NCBI GenBank assembly: GCA_965250195.1
Contig: OZ252295.1
Location: forward strand, 1,488,001-1,552,000
Direction of reading: 5' to 3'
Length of the DNA: 64,000 nucleotides
Source of the DNA: CAUZIR01 sp965250195
GTDB lineage: Bacteria > Chloroflexota > Dehalococcoidia > Lucifugimonadales > UBA2962
Shown in pieces: positions 7,776-15,226 of the stretch; within the stretch, counting starts at the first letter, position 1; each line of letters starts with the position of its first letter. Under the pieces are notes generated by a model, which was not told the DNA's origin, searched no databases, and saw only the letters and a program-made list of their open reading frames with translations. Position numbers and translations under genes: made by a program.

Positions 7776-8435
7776 CTATCGAGAGTTTGTCAGCGCCCAC
7801 AGGACGCCGACGGCCACAATCACCGCCCCCAGCCCGAGCTTTTTTACTGCCGACGCCGGCGCTCCGGGCACCGTTCCGTCAGGCGGTGTGACAATAGGCG
7901 GGGGCGGCGCCGGCTCGTCAAACGTCAACGAGTCGACCAGGTCCTGGACGCTGAGCGCCGGTGCCGGCATTTCCTCGATCGGTGTGAGGGTGGCCGACGT
8001 CGGCTCGGGTTCTATAACGGACAGGACCGTTGCCGGCGGCGGGGCGACATCGGCTGCAGTCGGCCCAGGATCTGCTGGTTTCCCGTCGAGCAGCCCGGAA
8101 TTGCGACCGGGTATGAACGTCGCGAGATCCAGCGTGTAGTGGCCTTCCGCAACGTAGTCTGACCTCGGGAACGTTACGATGCTCGCCACGGACCCGTCGC
8201 GCCTGGTGAGATCAAACCGCATCATGCCCGACCACGTTCCCTCCGGGATCTGAATAAACCCGGTGATCCGGTTCGGCTCCGTCTGTCCGACGTAGACCCG
8301 CCCCTCCACCCGGCCGAGTTGCGTGATGTCGAAGGGGCCGTAATGGTCTATCGGGCCGCTCGTGGTCGCCGTCGTCACCCGGTAGCTCACAAACTCGACG
8401 TTGTTCTTGGCCCACAGGTTCATCCAGGTGCTCAT
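7776..8435 (-). CDS. Putative virion protein with C-terminal membrane anchor, 219 aa
   Basis: The first ~110 residues are beta-strand-rich. A long Pro/Glu/Ala/Thr-rich linker follows (about 115-195), then a C-terminal hydrophobic segment (LGLGAVIVAVGVLW, ~199-214) ending in a short basic tail. The head-stalk-anchor layout suits a spike or vertex protein held in an internal virus membrane; this is inference from architecture. It is the last gene of the - strand virion block and is followed by the bidirectional terminator. Confidence 0.6.
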   Translation of the reverse strand: MSTWMNLWAKNNVEFVSYRVTTATTSGPIDHYGPFDITQLGRVEGRVYVGQTEPNRITGFIQIPEGTWSGMMRFDLTRRDGSVASIVTFPRSDYVAEGHYTLDLATFIPGRNSGLLDGKPADPGPTAADVAPPPATVLSVIEPEPTSATLTPIEEMPAPALSVQDLVDSLTFDEPAPPPPIVTPPDGTVPGAPASAVKKLGLGAVIVAVGVLWALTNSR

Positions 8436-8448
8436 CGTGTCCTGCCTT

Positions 8449-8664
8449 TCATTCTTCGTTTAGGTGGCGGGTCAGCTCCGAGGTGATCGCGCTAGCGCCC
8501 TCGGTATGGCCGTCCCGTTCGAGTACTCGTGCGATCGCGAGAGCTAATAACTGATTCGTTCGGGCCAGATGATCGAGCCGCTTTTCGAGCCGCCACATGA
8601 ACCACAGTAGGACGACCCCCGCGATGCCGCCGTTTATTAAGAGTTCGACGATTCGGTCTTCCAA
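8449..8664 (-). CDS. Holin-like small membrane protein (BhlA/YvrJ-like)
   Basis: The 71-aa product has one N-terminal membrane segment (GGIAGVVLLWFMW, ~12-24) directly followed by RLEKRLDHL and a charged helix. This is the arrangement of BhlA/YvrJ-type holin-like proteins, which permeabilise the host membrane in lysis. Start is TTG 8664 with AGGAGG eleven bases upstream. Family assignment is by pattern only. No endolysin was recognised in the window. Confidence 0.55.
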   Translation of the reverse strand: MEDRIVELLINGGIAGVVLLWFMWRLEKRLDHLARTNQLLALAIARVLERDGHTEGASAITSELTRHLNEE

Positions 8665-8745
8665 TATTGAGATCCCCTCCTGGCTAGGGTGTGGCGTCTG
8701 CCGCCTCTCGTTGGGTCCTGTTCTGATAGTTAGGGTGGGCAGCGA

Positions 8746-9216
8746 TCACCGGCAGCCTCGTTGCCTGACTCGCCGGGATGGAGGCAACATCGGGGTCGGC
8801 GTCGGATCGGTGACCTTTAGGAGCGTGAGGATCGAGTGCGGTTCATCCGGTGCGCCGCCCACGAAGGAGAGGCCCGGGGCGTCGGGCACGTCGCCCTTTT
8901 GGCTTGACGCCGCGGTGAATTTCATCAGGTAGCCGGAGCCTTGCCTGATAAAGCGGTCTGCCGCCGGCGCCGCGTCCCACGTAGTGACGTGGGCGTTGCG
9001 GGATCTATCGGTGGGGGTAGCTTGTTCCGCGTCGTCTTTGTCGGCGATCCACAGGTACCGGACGTCGCCGCCGACTATGCGGATCAGCTCCGCCCGGAAA
9101 TTCTGATCAATTTGGGCGCCGCCGAACGAGTCGACGGCGAACTTTTCCGCCCCGTCAGGAGAAAAGACGCCGTCGACCTGCTGGTCGTTTATTTCGATGC
9201 CGCGTACTTGTGCCAT
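8746..9216 (-). CDS. Putative virion protein, 156 aa
   Basis: The predicted structure is mostly beta with a Pro-rich, Arg-rich C-terminus and no membrane segment. I recognise no family. It lies between the holin-like gene and another beta-rich gene, with a 14-bp palindrome in the 18-base gap upstream. A minor capsid or vertex component is plausible from position only. Confidence 0.45.
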   Translation of the reverse strand: MAQVRGIEINDQQVDGVFSPDGAEKFAVDSFGGAQIDQNFRAELIRIVGGDVRYLWIADKDDAEQATPTDRSRNAHVTTWDAAPAADRFIRQGSGYLMKFTAASSQKGDVPDAPGLSFVGGAPDEPHSILTLLKVTDPTPTPMLPPSRRVRQRGCR

Positions 9217-9220
9217 GATC

Positions 9221-9234
9221 GTTTCCCTGGAAAC
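9221..9234. repeat. 14-bp palindrome GTTTCCCTGGAAAC, copy 2
   Basis: Exact duplicate of the palindrome at 7704-7717. It fills the short gap between two virion genes and lies just before the ATG of the downstream one. Confidence 0.5.
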
Positions 9235-9825
9235 CTAGTCGCTCTCGACCATCCACTCCAACAGCAACTCGTTGCCCGACGTCGCCGGGTCGATGTGGAT
9301 CTTGACGTTGACCACGTCGGCGGCGTTGCCGCCGGCGACCACCTCATACTCGATCGTCAAGGTTAGGGTTTCGCCGTCGTCGATCGTGGCGTCCGTAAAC
9401 GTGAAGTGGAACAGGTCTATCACGCTCTCGCCGGCGACGGTCCTGGTCTGCCCGTTGGCCGTCTGCTCGGCGATGTTGTTGCTGGCGGCCAGGATGCAGT
9501 TTGTTCGGGCCGTGGCTCCGCCTACGTTCGTTGTGGACGTGTCTTGCGTCTTCACCCGAACCATCAGAGATCCGGAGATGATGACCTTACGCGGCACAGG
9601 AATAGCGATCGTGAAAAGGGCGGTCGTGCCGGTGTTCTCCAGGCCGATGTACTGGGTGTCGTCCTGGGCCGCCGGGCCCGCCTGTTTAATGGCGGCGTCT
9701 GCGTCCATACGGACGAGCGCCAGCGTCCCGACCGGTTCCGCGTCCCCGTTGACCGCGACCGCAGATAGCGGGTTCTTAAAGAGGGCGATCTCTCCCGCTC
9801 TTGCTGGTCCAGTTGCAACAACCAT
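9235..9825 (-). CDS. Beta-sandwich-type putative virion protein, 196 aa
   Basis: Long alternating hydrophobic/polar strands rich in Thr, Val and Ile dominate (for example VIISGSLMVRV and LTLTIEYEVV), with no catalytic motif and no membrane segment. This is what a single jelly-roll or other capsid/penton beta-sandwich looks like at sequence level, but no homolog is recognised. It overlaps the next gene upstream by one base, so they are probably co-translated. Confidence 0.5.
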   Translation of the reverse strand: MVVATGPARAGEIALFKNPLSAVAVNGDAEPVGTLALVRMDADAAIKQAGPAAQDDTQYIGLENTGTTALFTIAIPVPRKVIISGSLMVRVKTQDTSTTNVGGATARTNCILAASNNIAEQTANGQTRTVAGESVIDLFHFTFTDATIDDGETLTLTIEYEVVAGGNAADVVNVKIHIDPATSGNELLLEWMVESD

Positions 9826-10421
9826 TACGACTGCGTCCCCACGCTACGTAGGCCAGAGCTGGCGTCTCCGAGCGCCAAGAACGGGAACTCGCTGGGCTGT
9901 AGCGAGAGCCGGGCTTCCGAACGCTCAACGACTCGGATCACGTTGTTCTGAATGTATTCGCCGCCCTCCAGGACCGGACCCACGTGGGCCGGATCTCTGG
10001 TCTGTGTGTCCTTGACGACGCGCAGGCGCATCCGGATGTCCAGGTCCACCGGAGTCGGCGTCGCGGCTGGCCTGAATATCACCACCGCCGCAATGGTCGC
10101 CGGGCTCGTCGAGCCGACCAGCACGCTGTTCGAGGATGTTTCAGCGACGATGCTGTCGTTTTCTGACGACCACCGGTTGCGGCCGGGGAGCGTTGCGACC
10201 AGGCGCTGCGGGCTCGGGAACATCGGCCGTATGACCTCCAGCTCCATGTACACGACCTCGGGCGCTCCGCCCTGGTTCGTGACGGACCACCGGCTCAAAA
10301 CCATCAGGCCCTGGTCCAGCTCGATGGCGGTTCTTACGAAATGGCTTTCCTGTCCGGCCTGAGCGAGCATCGGAATCGCATCCAGGCCTCGCCGGGATCT
10401 GGCAAAAAGTCTAATGGTCAT
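9825..10421 (-). CDS. Putative virion protein, beta-rich, 198 aa
   Basis: A beta-rich protein with motifs such as LDIRMRLRVV and VYMELEVIRP, no membrane segment and no known domain. It overlaps neighbours at both ends (9825 and 10411-10421), typical of this compact block. A capsid-associated role is inferred from position. Confidence 0.45.
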   Translation of the reverse strand: MTIRLFARSRRGLDAIPMLAQAGQESHFVRTAIELDQGLMVLSRWSVTNQGGAPEVVYMELEVIRPMFPSPQRLVATLPGRNRWSSENDSIVAETSSNSVLVGSTSPATIAAVVIFRPAATPTPVDLDIRMRLRVVKDTQTRDPAHVGPVLEGGEYIQNNVIRVVERSEARLSLQPSEFPFLALGDASSGLRSVGTQS

Positions 10422-10677
10422 CTATCACCCCTAAAAGCACTCTCTTGAAATCTGAGTCCGCGACGTCGCGGGCCAGTAAAACCGGAGTTGACGCCGGCAC
10501 GAGGCGCGCTGGCCCCGGCGGCGGTTCGCCTTCCCGCCGGCCGCCCGGCGGCAACTGGTCGGCCTGGTCCTGGTCCGAACTCCCGGTTAGTAGAAGCCAT
10601 CCCAGCGCGCCGATGACCAGCACCAACAATCCGCTGTTTGATTGACCCACCTTCGCTCCTGTCATCTTGATGGCCAC
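10411..10677 (-). CDS. Small single-pass membrane protein, 88 aa
   Basis: A short polar N-terminus, one hydrophobic segment (SGLLVLVIGALGWLLL, ~15-30), then a Pro/Gly/Arg-rich linker and a charged C-terminal helix. One of several small membrane proteins in the block, consistent with a virion membrane. No homolog recognised. Confidence 0.55.
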   Translation of the reverse strand: MAIKMTGAKVGQSNSGLLVLVIGALGWLLLTGSSDQDQADQLPPGGRREGEPPPGPARLVPASTPVLLARDVADSDFKRVLLGVIDDH

Positions 10678-10681
10678 ACAT

Positions 10682-11230
10682 CTAGGGGCCGTTCTGGACT
10701 ACACAGATAACGCTTAGCAGTCCGGCTGTGGGAGCGACTGGCGCCTTGACCTTCACCCCTTGAAAAAGCGTCCAGGGATTCGGGCTCGCTGCGCCGCTTG
10801 GCAGAAAAATTGTGCGCCTACCGGCTGACACCGGCCCTGATAGGTCCAGCTCGGCCGGGCTCTGATTGTTGTTGGTGACGTCACCGACCAAAATCACCGA
10901 AACGCCCTCGTCGAGTTTGTTGTCGACCACGTAGAACCAGGCCGTGGCCTGGTTCAGGTCGGCCAGCTCCGCCGGCAGGTGTTCGTTGGTGTCGCGGATC
11001 GCTTCATCTGTGAGCATTTGATAGACCGTGAACGTAGCGGCCGGGCCGCTCTCGCCAATCGAAGCGATCCCCAGGTTGTCTTGTTTGCGATCCGTCAACG
11101 CGGCGCGAAGCTGGTCAGGCCCGATAACGATGACGGCTACCGCGGGGGCGCTTCCGTGGCCGCCGAGCTGGGCGGTGTCGATCGCGCCGCCGATCTGGTC
11201 CAAGAGCTGCTGTTGTGCCTGTGGGTTCAT
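10682..11230 (-). CDS. Putative virion protein, 182 aa
   Basis: A mixed alpha/beta N-terminal half with a Val/Ile-rich strand (PAVAVIVIG) and a beta-rich C-terminal half. No membrane segment beyond a weak hydrophobic C-terminal strand. Overlaps the upstream gene by four bases (ATGA type). Unrecognised. Confidence 0.45.
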   Translation of the reverse strand: MNPQAQQQLLDQIGGAIDTAQLGGHGSAPAVAVIVIGPDQLRAALTDRKQDNLGIASIGESGPAATFTVYQMLTDEAIRDTNEHLPAELADLNQATAWFYVVDNKLDEGVSVILVGDVTNNNQSPAELDLSGPVSAGRRTIFLPSGAASPNPWTLFQGVKVKAPVAPTAGLLSVICVVQNGP

Positions 11231-11745
11231 GCTTTTTTGGGCGTCCGTGAGACGACCTGGCCGATCAGGACCAGGGCCGCGATTCCGAGGCCGATCATGG
11301 CTACCGTCTTGAAGTCGCCGAAGATCCCGCCGATGGCGGTCGACGGCGGCGGCGTCGCTGGCGGCGGAGCGTCGTTGGATACCTCGAACGGCATCGACGT
11401 CGGGTGTGTGAAAGGTAGGAACGGGAATGACTGAGCGTGCACGATGAACTGATACCGGCCGACCACGCTGGGCGCCGAGATGTCGAGAAACGCGGTTCCC
11501 GACAAGCCAGCGGTTGAACCCCTGCGAAAGACCTCGTTACCGGCTGCGTCGAGGATCTGGAAGTCCGGGCCGTGGATGAGCTGCTGGTTAACCCCGAGCG
11601 TCACCAGCCTGATCGGCTCGCGTGGTTCCACCAGGCCGCCGTGCTGAATCGGCGTGAACTGGTCGCCGGTGCGTCGCTCGATCGAGACGCTGTGAGATCC
11701 CAGCTCGGCGATGCGCCTGGAGCGCCCGACAAGTCGACTAGACAA
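11227..11745 (-). CDS. Putative virion protein with C-terminal membrane anchor, 172 aa
   Basis: Residues 1-125 form a likely beta domain. A Pro-rich linker (DAPPPATPPPS) leads to a C-terminal hydrophobic segment (~146-163) and a basic tail RTPKKA. The plan is the same as the 219-aa protein at 7776-8435. Together they look like membrane-anchored surface or cement proteins. No homolog recognised. Confidence 0.5.
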   Translation of the reverse strand: MSSRLVGRSRRIAELGSHSVSIERRTGDQFTPIQHGGLVEPREPIRLVTLGVNQQLIHGPDFQILDAAGNEVFRRGSTAGLSGTAFLDISAPSVVGRYQFIVHAQSFPFLPFTHPTSMPFEVSNDAPPPATPPPSTAIGGIFGDFKTVAMIGLGIAALVLIGQVVSRTPKKA

Positions 11746-12103
11746 GGGACTCCCCCGTCGTTTCTAGGGAAACCTTGCCCGATCCGTCCGGCAGTTCGGG
11801 AGCTGCGACGTCCGCCGGCGTTGATGGGCTCGCCTGCTCCAGCTCCCGCGGCAAGTACCACGATCGCCGGACCTGGTCGACCGTGAGGGTGCCGAACTTG
11901 TGGTGACGCCGTATCAGCCGTAGGGCCCTAATGAGCCTCCAGAGGAGCGGAGGATTCCGGGACCAGTCGCGGCCGCACGAACAGACGACGTGCTCCAGGT
12001 AGCCAGGTAGGAGCCGCTGGTGCGGCGCCTCGATAACTTTCTCTTTGCAGTCGGGGCACCGGACGATGATCTGGTCCGGGCCCCGAGGCGTCGTTGCCCT
12101 CAA
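11738..12103 (-). CDS. Zinc-ribbon protein, 121 aa
   Basis: CPDC and CSCG at residues ~16-44 form one zinc ribbon, followed by a very basic stretch (RLIRALRLIRRHHK) and an acidic C-terminus. Nucleic-acid binding is likely. Start is TTG 12103 with GGAGGA five bases upstream. It overlaps the next gene by eight bases. A relaxed copy of the element palindrome (11760-11773) is inside its 3' end. Unrecognised family. Confidence 0.55.
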   Translation of the reverse strand: MRATTPRGPDQIIVRCPDCKEKVIEAPHQRLLPGYLEHVVCSCGRDWSRNPPLLWRLIRALRLIRRHHKFGTLTVDQVRRSWYLPRELEQASPSTPADVAAPELPDGSGKVSLETTGESLV

Positions 12104-12125
12104 CCCATTCCTCCAGCTTCCCGAG

Positions 12126-12157
12126 CCCGCGGGCCAGCTCGCTTGCCGGCCCGCGGG
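12126..12157. promoter_or_regulatory. Strong hairpin downstream of the capsid-like gene
   Basis: A perfect 10-bp stem (CCCGCGGGCC with GGCCCGCGGG) and a 12-nt loop in the 91-base gap between the capsid-like gene and the next gene. There is no U-tract on the transcribed strand, so it is more likely an mRNA-stabilising or attenuating structure than a full terminator. Confidence 0.5.
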
Positions 12158-12194
12158 TCTTGTAGTTCGCCTCTAAACGGACCGGTGGGCCCGC

Positions 12195-13319
12195 TTAAAC
12201 GAGGGCGCGGGCCATAGGAGACAGCGGAGCCTCGGTCTGTTGGTATCGCTCCCACAGGACCAGGGTGTCGTCTCCGGCTGCCCTGGTGCTCAGGAGAAGG
12301 CCGAGAACCCAATCGCCCGAGTCCGCCCGCCGCATGTCGAACCCGTAGTCGTTGCCGAACGGGTTGGACGGCGTTGTCATCGGGCGCAGGTCGATGGGTA
12401 CGATGCCCTCCGGTGCGCCGCCCCCGAAGTCGGGGACGTCGTCAATGCCCATCGGGGTGGATATCGGAAGCTCGGACAGCCACGACTCGATGTGGGCCCT
12501 GACGAACTCGATTCCCGTCTTGTTGTTGCGCAGCGCAATCTCGGTGAGCTGGTCGGAGGACCTGTTGGGCACCGTTGCCACGGCATCTTGCTCGGCTATG
12601 CCGATCCGCTTCATGTAGCCGCCCGCCGGCACGTTGATCGTCTCCGAGTTGAAATCGGAGGTCGTGCCGGCGTTGGCGTGCACGGTCGCGGCCCACGCCG
12701 GGATCATGCCGGTGACCGATTGCCTCTCCCGCGGGAAAGCGACCTCTTGCCTGGCCATCTCAGCCTGGATCTCGGCGTCGGTGCCAGTGACCCTGTGGAT
12801 GGTGAAGGCTGCGACCGCTGACGCGATCGTGACCGTGTCATCGGCGACGTCGTTGCCGTACATCGTCCACTCGGCCTGGAGCTGCGTTTCGGCGTGCGCC
12901 GGAATGAAGGCCGACAGGTCGTACGGGTTTATCCGCCCCCACTTGTCCCTTGGGCGCGAGCCGGCGTGGAACACCGTGTTGACGGGCACGTATGCAGCGG
13001 ACGGCGCCGCGACGTCGCCTCCACCGTGGCCGGGTCCGAATCCATCCAGCACGTTTAGCGAGTGCTGGAGCACCCCGCCCATGGCCCCATCGACGGCCGG
13101 GAGCGAGAAGTAGGTGTGAGAGCCACCGTAGACTCTCATGTTGCCGATCAACCGGAAAATGCCGTCCGGCTGGTTGGCGCCGTCGAGAGTTGCCGACGGG
13201 GTTATCTCGATCGTGACGTCGAGCTGGGTAATCAGCCCGGTGCGCTCAAGGTCTGTGCTGACTACGGAGTCGGCCCCCCAAGTCGCCGTGGCCGCCTGTG
13301 TGACTCTTCGCTTACGCAT
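12195..13319 (-). CDS. Candidate double-jelly-roll major capsid protein, 374 aa
   Basis: The length is in the range of double-jelly-roll capsid proteins (PRD1 P3 is near 395 aa). Each half carries a similar pattern. The first starts LITQLDVTIE and is followed by IFRLIGNMRVYG with an aromatic turn. The second has VPAGGYMKRIGIAE followed by LTEIALRNNKTGIEF. These are strand pairs joined by loops, with no membrane segment and no enzyme motif. It is the largest beta-rich protein of the block, sits centrally, has GAGGT upstream, and is followed by a strong hairpin. The double-fold reading is my inference from internal pattern; a single jelly-roll capsid protein is the main alternative. Confidence 0.55.
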   Translation of the reverse strand: MRKRRVTQAATATWGADSVVSTDLERTGLITQLDVTIEITPSATLDGANQPDGIFRLIGNMRVYGGSHTYFSLPAVDGAMGGVLQHSLNVLDGFGPGHGGGDVAAPSAAYVPVNTVFHAGSRPRDKWGRINPYDLSAFIPAHAETQLQAEWTMYGNDVADDTVTIASAVAAFTIHRVTGTDAEIQAEMARQEVAFPRERQSVTGMIPAWAATVHANAGTTSDFNSETINVPAGGYMKRIGIAEQDAVATVPNRSSDQLTEIALRNNKTGIEFVRAHIESWLSELPISTPMGIDDVPDFGGGAPEGIVPIDLRPMTTPSNPFGNDYGFDMRRADSGDWVLGLLLSTRAAGDDTLVLWERYQQTEAPLSPMARALV

Positions 13320-13388
13320 CGGGTGTTTACCTCTCTATTGGCGTGAAAGGGGCACTGACGGCCCGGTTCTATCTGAAAGGGGCCGGGC

Positions 13389-14144
13389 CTAGACTTCGCC
13401 GGCGAGTGGGTCCATCTCCATGACGTTGGGCGGATCCTGGGCCACGCGCCCGGCCTGACCCAGCCATTGCTCGACGGCCGCCGCCGTTCCGCCGCCGGCG
13501 GGCGGGGTGCCTGTCGCTTTGCCTACGAAGCCGACGATCTTGTCGACCCACTGGTCGATCGGCAGGAAGTCGCTGACGACCTGGACCCCGAGGGCGGCCA
13601 CCGCGAAGTTGGCGGACTTCTGGCCCATTAGCTTTTTGCCCTGCGTCGTGATGACCGCGATGGCGCCCAACTTCACGAGGATGTTGTTGGCGCTCACTCC
13701 GCCGTCGGCGCCTTTCGGTGCCACCAGGCCGTCGATCACCTCTCCGGCGACGATGCCGGACAGCCCTCCGACCAGGATCGAGCCCGCCGGAATGTTGAGC
13801 GGTGCGGCCTGGTCGATGTTGGTCGCGAAAGCGCCGATCGCCGTCGCTCCCAGCTCGGCCATCCGGATGTCGTCGGCCACCTGAACGGCGGTCGAGATCG
13901 AGGGGATGCCGTCCTGGCCAACCACAACCACCTGGTCATGTGCCAGCTCGCCGCCGGCCTTTGCCAGCGCCTCATTCATCGCGGTGATGAACGGGCTCTC
14001 CTGCCCGACGTCGGCCGTCGGCTTGGGCTCCGGCGCGCCTTTGGCAAGAGCTTCCTCAATTGCCGTGGTCAATGCCGGGCCGAGACTGCCGACGAGCCGC
14101 TGGGAAATTTCATCGACGGTGGTGTCGACAGGTTCGGTTTTCAT
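13389..14144 (-). CDS. Hydrophobic putative virion membrane protein, 251 aa
   Basis: An acidic N-terminal third is followed by Ala/Gly/Val-rich segments (about 113-135 and 150-200) that could insert in or lie on a membrane, then a polar C-terminus. It lies immediately upstream of the capsid-like gene in the transcript. ATG 14144 has AGGAGATCGAGTT upstream. A membrane-associated structural protein is plausible; no family recognised. Confidence 0.5.
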   Translation of the reverse strand: MKTEPVDTTVDEISQRLVGSLGPALTTAIEEALAKGAPEPKPTADVGQESPFITAMNEALAKAGGELAHDQVVVVGQDGIPSISTAVQVADDIRMAELGATAIGAFATNIDQAAPLNIPAGSILVGGLSGIVAGEVIDGLVAPKGADGGVSANNILVKLGAIAVITTQGKKLMGQKSANFAVAALGVQVVSDFLPIDQWVDKIVGFVGKATGTPPAGGGTAAAVEQWLGQAGRVAQDPPNVMEMDPLAGEV

Positions 14145-14201
14145 AACTCGATCTCCTGAAAACCCAGCGGCCTACGCCGGGACGTTAAGAATGGAACTCA
14201 G

Positions 14202-14215
14202 GTTTGCGTGGAAAC
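14202..14215. repeat. Relaxed copy of the 14-bp palindrome
   Basis: GTTTGCGTGGAAAC differs from the consensus GTTTCC-NN-GGAAAC in the left half but keeps both outer arms. It is located between the 58-aa basic protein gene and the hydrophobic protein gene, an intergenic place like copies 1, 2 and 4. Confidence 0.3.
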
Positions 14216-14231
14216 GGTCAGCCCGGAAGGC

Positions 14232-14408
14232 TTACCGCTTGCAGCGACTGGTCTTCGACAGCTTGCCGCCGCAGAAACAGCGGGTGCCGGCCGCGCCCAT
14301 GCGCTTCCGGTGGCAGCCGCGCCCGGCCTTTGCCCTCTTTTTCTTGGCGCCCATCATGGCGTTGGCCATACCGGCGACAGGAATGGATACGGGTGCGGTG
14401 TGGATCAT
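14232..14408 (-). CDS. Small basic protein, 58 aa, probable nucleic-acid binder
   Basis: ATG 14408 has GGAGGGA six bases upstream. After a hydrophobic first 20 residues comes a Lys/Arg-rich stretch (AKKKRAKAGRGCHRKR) and then CFCGGK with further basic residues; four cysteines and a histidine could bind metal. Small, very basic virion proteins often condense genome DNA, which is a plausible role. The ribosome site can pair with an upstream TCCCTCC. No homolog recognised. Confidence 0.6.
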   Translation of the reverse strand: MIHTAPVSIPVAGMANAMMGAKKKRAKAGRGCHRKRMGAAGTRCFCGGKLSKTSRCKR

Positions 14409-14414
14409 GCCTTT

Positions 14415-14441
14415 TCCCTCCCAGGCTTATGGCTGGAGGGA
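14415..14441 (-). promoter_or_regulatory. Hairpin masking the ribosome site of the 58-aa gene
   Basis: GGAGGGA used by ATG 14408 (14415-14421 on the - strand) is matched by TCCCTCC at 14435-14441, with a 13-nt loop. Formation would hide the ribosome site. It lies just after the terminator hairpin at 14457-14503. Confidence 0.35.
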
Positions 14442-14447
14442 GCGGGC

Positions 14448-14503
14448 CACAAAAGAAAAGGTTGCGGTCAGAACTTCCGAAGCTCCGCTCCCCCGCAACC
14501 TTT
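14448..14503 (-). terminator. Intrinsic terminator, - strand
   Basis: An 11-bp stem (14493-14503 with 14457-14467, AAAGGTTGCGG type) is followed on the - strand by a T-rich run (CTTTTCTTTT). It ends transcripts coming from the zinc-finger gene at 14573-14851 or from the motif at 14546-14576. Confidence 0.75.
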
Positions 14504-14545
14504 CTCATCCGTCTTCTAGAGGCCTTCCGAAGACTCAACTTCACC

Positions 14546-14576
14546 TACCGTGGCAAAGATGATTTCGCGTTGTCAA
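14546..14576 (-). promoter_or_regulatory. 31-nt TTGACA motif, copy A
   Basis: On the - strand this reads TTGACA, 17 nt, then CCACGGTA. 26 of 31 bases match copy B at 19436-19466. The TTGACA looks like a -35 box, but no TATAAT follows at the usual spacing, so a phage-specific promoter or activator site is more likely. It overlaps the last bases of the zinc-finger gene and lies 43 bases before the terminator, so any transcript starting here would be very short unless it reads through. Confidence 0.45.
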
Positions 14577-14851
14577 GCGGCCTCGACGTTGATTTCCTCC
14601 AGCTCCAGCTTGTCGCCACACTCACACGTAAGCGGGAACTCGCGAACCGTCGGCACCGGGCCGTCCCACAACATGCCGGCGAACTCGCAATCGTGGTGGC
14701 CGATAGTACGCCCAAGAGCCTCCAGCTCCGCGCGGTGGGCAGCCTTAACTGCCTGTTGGTGGAATTTGCCCGCCTCGTGGGCCTCGACCCACTGGGCACG
14801 GCTGCCGTTATAGGTCTTTCCGCAAACCGGACAAGTAATGTCGTTTTCCAT
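14573..14851 (-). CDS. C2H2-like zinc-finger protein, 92 aa
   Basis: The N-terminus has CPVCGKTY followed by two histidines in EAHEAGKFH, a C2H2-like finger. A second Cys set (CECGD) is near the C-terminus. ATG 14851 has GAGGAG eight bases upstream and lies five bases after the previous stop. Likely DNA-binding; possibly regulatory. Family not recognised. Confidence 0.6.
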   Translation of the reverse strand: MENDITCPVCGKTYNGSRAQWVEAHEAGKFHQQAVKAAHRAELEALGRTIGHHDCEFAGMLWDGPVPTVREFPLTCECGDKLELEEINVEAA

Positions 14852-14855
14852 ATCG

Positions 14856-15128
14856 TTAGCTCCTCTCGAACTTGTAGCACCGCAGGTCGCCGTCGGCCTC
14901 GACGCACATGACCTTCGCTCCGGTTTGTGAGGCGGTGGCCAGGTCCAGGCCCGAGAGCCGTGGAACACCGCCGGGGTGCGTGTGATGAAGGCCCTCCCAC
15001 TTGGCGCCCGGAGGGCAGGCGATCGGGATGCCAACCCGATTCGGCGTGCCGGTTGCAACGGGCCCGTTCACCAGCTCGCCGGCCGGCGTCCGGCACAAGG
15101 AAAATCCGATCTCGTTTGCTCCGCTCAT
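14856..15128 (-). CDS. JAB/JAMM-motif metalloprotease-like protein, 90 aa
   Basis: Residues 49-62 carry HTH...S..D with the exact JAMM spacing H-x-H-x7-S-x2-D, and Glu6 could be the upstream catalytic acid. These residues bind zinc and cleave isopeptide or peptide bonds in JAB/MPN enzymes. At 90 aa the domain is minimal. ATG 15128 has GGGAGGT nine bases upstream and was preferred. The frame extends to a GTG at 15230 that overlaps the next gene's stop, which would give 124 aa. In a virion block it could process a structural protein. That role is inference. Confidence 0.65.
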   Translation of the reverse strand: MSGANEIGFSLCRTPAGELVNGPVATGTPNRVGIPIACPPGAKWEGLHHTHPGGVPRLSGLDLATASQTGAKVMCVEADGDLRCYKFERS

Positions 15129-15226
15129 GTATCTCGACCTCCCGTGATTGTGCACCAGCTCCGCCCTAAATAGGCGGGCTCCGCCATGCCGGCGACGCCA
15201 CACGACCCGCGGTGCTCGTTTCGCCG

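Noticed and set aside
13360..13389. GGCCCGG/CCGGGCC hairpin between the capsid-like and hydrophobic protein genes as a terminator
   Set aside because: It overlaps a stop codon, has no T-run, and the flanking genes are probably co-transcribed.
15130..15187. 20-codon - strand frame just before the JAMM gene (ATGA-coupled)
   Set aside because: Too short and without other support; it competes with the possible N-terminal extension of the JAMM protein.
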